Program-made: the position numbers and the translations under genes
The notes under the pieces: generated by a model
Seen by the model: only the letters and a program-made list of their open reading frames with translations
Databases searched by the model: none
What the model was told of the DNA's origin: nothing
NCBI GenBank assembly: GCA_039919885.1
Contig: JBDSEV010000015.1
Span: 1 to 64,000, forward strand
Direction: 5' to 3'
Source of the DNA: JACMLD01 sp039919885
GTDB lineage: Bacteria > Bacteroidota > Bacteroidia > Chitinophagales > Chitinophagaceae
Length of the DNA: 64,000 nucleotides
Part shown: piece by piece, positions 61,317 through 64,000 of the stretch
How the letters are laid out: each line of letters starts with the position of its first letter
Numbering within the stretch: position 1 is the first letter of the stretch

Positions 61317-62069
61317 TTACAATGCAACTTTCATGATAGCAGCCAGGTGGAAGGCCCAGTCCGAGTATTCTTTACCGGAAAAATGCAATCCGTCTGCGGC
61401 CACCAGGGAAGGATCATTGGCTGCTTTTCTAGAAGCCGTCGTTACATCCAGGTAATGCACCTTCAAATCATCCGCAATCAGTTTGTTGGCAACATTGAAA
61501 GCATCTATTTCAGTTGCAATTTTCTGCCGGTTGCTGCCAGTAGCAAAAGGCGTAACAGAATAATCGGGAATAGACAATACGAAAACGTGATCTGCTTTTC
61601 CATTGGCAAGCTGGATAGCGCGTTCCAGCAGCAACGTAAAATCTTCTTTATAGGCAGCAATGCTTTTACCCTGGTACTGGTTGTTGACACCTATTAGTAA
61701 ACTCACCGCATCATAGTCGATTGCAACGGCTTTTTCTTTTACGGCATACAGCAGTTCGCTGCTCGTCCAGCCGTTCATAGCAATAATATCCACTTTAACG
61801 GGCATGCCTTGCGCCTTTAAAAGCACAGCGGTTTGCACCGGATACCGCTCCGCTTCAGCTACTGCCGTACCAATGGTGTAAGAATCGCCCAAAGCAAGGT
61901 ATTTTTTAGCGCCACTGTCTGGCATACTGGTATTCATTTGCGTATTGCTGGCCATTCGGATGGCTGTTTTATTTTTTGTACAGGCGGCTGATAAAATTAT
62001 GCCGCTGGCAAAAAGCAGACTGGTAAATAACAGGCGGTATAGCGTTGGTTTTACTTTTGTCGGTTCCAT
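61317..62069 (-). CDS. SGNH/GDSL-type hydrolase lipoprotein
   Basis: A 250-residue lipoprotein; signal ends ASGIILSAAC. Block I LALGDSYTIGTAV (Ser), block III VSLLIGVNNQYQGKS (Asn), block V DGLHFSGKEYSDWA (Asp, His). It probably deacetylates or cleaves lipid or sugar esters in the periplasm. The ATG at 62069 (MEPTKVKPTLYR) is preferred to 62090. Neighbour of an APC permease on the same strand. Confidence 0.87.
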   Translation of the reverse strand: MEPTKVKPTLYRLLFTSLLFASGIILSAACTKNKTAIRMASNTQMNTSMPDSGAKKYLALGDSYTIGTAVAEAERYPVQTAVLLKAQGMPVKVDIIAMNGWTSSELLYAVKEKAVAIDYDAVSLLIGVNNQYQGKSIAAYKEDFTLLLERAIQLANGKADHVFVLSIPDYSVTPFATGSNRQKIATEIDAFNVANKLIADDLKVHYLDVTTASRKAANDPSLVAADGLHFSGKEYSDWAFHLAAIMKVAL

Positions 62070-62129
62070 ACCTGATCTACGGATAATCACGGAAATTGGT
62101 TCTGTTAAGGCTCCCCACGAAGTCTGCTT

Positions 62130-63575
62130 TTAAACACCGTTTTTACCAGTCGTTTTTCTTTTTCTAACCTGGAAATACCAGTATAAAGGAATACCCACGG
62201 CGGTGATGGCGAGTCCCAGCAAGGAGTTAATTACCGGGGCTTTTCCAGAATGGTAATTGCTGATGTCATTCCACACAGTGCTTAACACATAAAATGCCGC
62301 AAAAGCGATAAACAATCCTGCCAGCAATGGATAACCCCAGGCCTTGTATGGCCGGGCTGCATGGGGCATCTTCTTTCTTAAAATAAAGATGCCCACCGCT
62401 CCCATCAGGTAAGCGATCCACGAAATGAAAGTAAACATATCCGCCAGCATATCAAACGAACCGCTTACAATAAGAACGGATGCCCAGAGCCCATGCAGTA
62501 ACAACGCGTTCCCGGGTGTGTTGAAACGCGGGTGTTCTTTGCCGGTCCATGTTAAAAAAAGTTTATCAATGCTCATGGCATAAGTAACCCTGGCCGTGGC
62601 CATGATATTGCCGTTGACGGCACCGAAGGTACAAATGACCACCATTGCAGCAACGATTGCGCCGCTGGTATTGCCCAACGCCACCGAAATGGCATCAGCC
62701 GCCACCAGTGAAGCGCCAGCCATTTTTTCTACCGGCAATACGTAGAGATAAGCCTGGTTTACCAGGATATAGGCAACCATGCATGCAGACACGCCGATGA
62801 ATAAACTACGCGGAATGGTTTTCTGCGGATTGCTGATCTCGCCTCCTACAAATGTTATGTTTATCCATCCGTCATACGCCATAAACGCGCCGGTCAATGC
62901 GCCTATCAACCCACTTAATAAACCAATGCTTTCTTTTGGATGCATCGCACGAATAAAGTTTTCTGAGGAACCTTTGCCGGAAAAAAAAATGCCAAACACC
63001 AGTGCAGCGATCACCAGCATCTTTATTACGGTGGAAATGACCTGCAATGCACTGCCCGCACGTACGCTGATATAATTTAGGAAGGTTAAAGTAATAACAA
63101 GTGCTACGGCCAGTGCTTTTACGCCAAGGTTTTCCAACGGGTAAAGATTGCCCAGCAACGGCAGGTGGATGGCAATGGAATGTTCGGCAGCTGCGCCCAG
63201 CCTGGGCAACTGCAAAAAATAATCAGCGTACTGCGAACATACAAATGCAATGGCCGCCACGGCAGCTGTGTTGATAACAGCAAAAGCCGCCCATCCATAT
63301 AAAAAGGCAATAAACCTGCCGTACATGTGTTTAAAATATACGTACTGGCCCCCGGTTTCCGGCAACATTGCACCTACTTCTGCATAAATCAGTGCGCCAA
63401 TCAATGAAAACAACCCGGCTATTATCCAAACTGCGGTCATCCATAACGGTGAGCCTACCTGTGCGGCCATGGTAGCCGGTTTCATAAACACGCCTGAACC
63501 GATGATACTGCCAATAATAATAGAAACGGCCGGCCATAAGCCGATGGTTTTTTTGAGCTGCTGTTGGTCCATCAT
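62130..63575 (-). CDS. APC-family amino acid permease
   Basis: A 481-residue, 12-helix permease. Helix 1 has PAVSIIIGSIIGSGVFMKPA, then IGALIYAEVGAMLPETGGQY, and GAFMAYDGWINITFVGGEIS with the family's polar residues. It imports or exchanges amino acids; the substrate is unknown but could be serine or threonine, given the serine and threonine catabolic enzymes in this window (inference). Confidence 0.9.
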   Translation of the reverse strand: MMDQQQLKKTIGLWPAVSIIIGSIIGSGVFMKPATMAAQVGSPLWMTAVWIIAGLFSLIGALIYAEVGAMLPETGGQYVYFKHMYGRFIAFLYGWAAFAVINTAAVAAIAFVCSQYADYFLQLPRLGAAAEHSIAIHLPLLGNLYPLENLGVKALAVALVITLTFLNYISVRAGSALQVISTVIKMLVIAALVFGIFFSGKGSSENFIRAMHPKESIGLLSGLIGALTGAFMAYDGWINITFVGGEISNPQKTIPRSLFIGVSACMVAYILVNQAYLYVLPVEKMAGASLVAADAISVALGNTSGAIVAAMVVICTFGAVNGNIMATARVTYAMSIDKLFLTWTGKEHPRFNTPGNALLLHGLWASVLIVSGSFDMLADMFTFISWIAYLMGAVGIFILRKKMPHAARPYKAWGYPLLAGLFIAFAAFYVLSTVWNDISNYHSGKAPVINSLLGLAITAVGIPLYWYFQVRKRKTTGKNGV

Positions 63576-63719
63576 TGTATGCTGTGCGATGAAGATAAGA
63601 AACCGTTGAAATAATCGACCGCAATCTGTGAAATCAACTGTTTCGCAGCGTGGTTGGGTTAGGCGGCTAAAAAAGGACTACGTGAAATAAAACGCAGCTG
63701 AAGCATTAACTTTATTGGT

Positions 63720-64000
63720 ATGAACCACCTATGGTCGCAGATAGTCGTCAATACGGTTTACCGAAAAAAAAGCAAACACCAGGCATTGTCTCCTTTTGAG
63801 CTGGCAAAAGGGGTGCGGGAATTTCGTTTGAATGTTTGGCGGCAGATCAAAGATGGCCTGCTCATTACGGCGGGTATTTTTTGCGCGGGTTTTGGACTTA
63901 AAAGCTTCCTGCTGCCTGCCAAATTTATTGATGGCGGCGCTACCGGCATTTCACTGATGATTTCGGAGCTCACGGTTTTAAAACTGCCGGTGGTGCTCGT
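63720..64000 (+). CDS. YitT family membrane protein (partial, start only)
   Basis: The ATG at 63720 opens a frame that runs off the window edge (93 residues visible). After a basic cytoplasmic N-terminus comes RQIKDGLLITAGIFCAGFGL and the motif LPAKFIDGGATGISLMISEL, typical of YitT/DUF161 proteins, multi-helix membrane proteins of unknown function, sometimes linked to efflux or envelope stress. A TAACTTTA -7-like box at 63707-63714 is too close to the ATG to be convincing. Confidence 0.82.
   Translation, partial: MNHLWSQIVVNTVYRKKSKHQALSPFELAKGVREFRLNVWRQIKDGLLITAGIFCAGFGLKSFLLPAKFIDGGATGISLMISELTVLKLPVVL

Noticed and set aside
1..64000. CRISPR array, prophage, insertion sequence or integrated element
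   Set aside because: No spaced direct repeats, phage structural genes, transposases, integrases or tRNA-bounded segments were seen; gene content is chromosomal housekeeping and accessory.

Overview
The window is a stretch of ordinary chromosome from a Bacteroidota bacterium, most likely a Chitinophagaceae-type soil or freshwater organism. The evidence is: several promoters with the Bacteroidota -7 motif TAnnTTTG (best case TTTG-N17-TACCTTTG before mqnE), an HU-CCDC81 protein, many Cys-anchored lipoproteins, an aminofutalosine synthase (menaquinone made by the futalosine route), an ECF sigma/short anti-sigma pair, and frequent TTG starts. No rRNA, tRNA, CRISPR array, prophage or insertion sequence was seen. 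The species assignment is inference.

Layout. 1-4200: end of ahcY with its terminator, a secreted protein, a Bcr/CflA drug exporter, a small conserved protein and a sialate O-acetylesterase. 4375-7839: a two-gene operon for a circularly permuted ATP-grasp/alpha-E fusion and a transglutaminase-like protein. 8141-10407: a TolB-type propeller protein and a CarboxypepD_reg-like protein. 10651-14631: a minus-strand operon of an M6 metalloprotease, a degenerate ATP-grasp-like protein, an intact RimK-like ATP-grasp ligase and an 88-residue protein. This is the best candidate here for an undescribed system. 15137-17341: DUF4142 lipoprotein, KTSC protein, GH13 amylase. 17830-22662: LigD (three-domain NHEJ ligase), DUF2252 protein, low-affinity iron permease-like protein. 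22680-28996: SMP-30 lactonase, Gfo/Idh/MocA oxidoreductase, zinc alcohol dehydrogenase, large-subunit catalase and SemiSWEET, which together suggest sugar oxidation and oxidative-stress defence.

29113-49798: cupin, transglutaminase/DUF2126 giant protein (functional partner of the 4375-7839 operon), nucleoside-type symporter, CocE hydrolase, GlcG/HbpS protein, thioredoxin, DnaE, NlpC/P60 hydrolase, M1 peptidase, peptide-binding lipoprotein, threonine aldolase, aspartate/glutamate racemase-like protein and class 3 lipase. 49799-50713 is a gene-poor, decayed stretch. 50714-64000: anti-sigma/sigma pair, inorganic pyrophosphatase, EamA protein, phospholipase C/S1-P1 nuclease-like protein, small lipoprotein, PhoH, MqnE, serine dehydratase, FKBP, a small membrane protein, HU-CCDC81 plus a DUF985 cupin, SGNH lipoprotein, APC permease and the start of a YitT protein.

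The themes are peptide and amino-acid handling (peptidases, peptide-binding protein, racemase, aldolase, serine dehydratase, APC permease), amide-bond chemistry (two ATP-grasp systems and two transglutaminase-like proteins) and stress survival (catalase, LigD, thioredoxin). Non-coding structure includes several intrinsic terminators, a family of palindromic repeats at 47545-47859, an AAAGTCAAAA/UUCG element at 57000-57134 and a long imperfect hairpin inside the M6/ATP-grasp operon.
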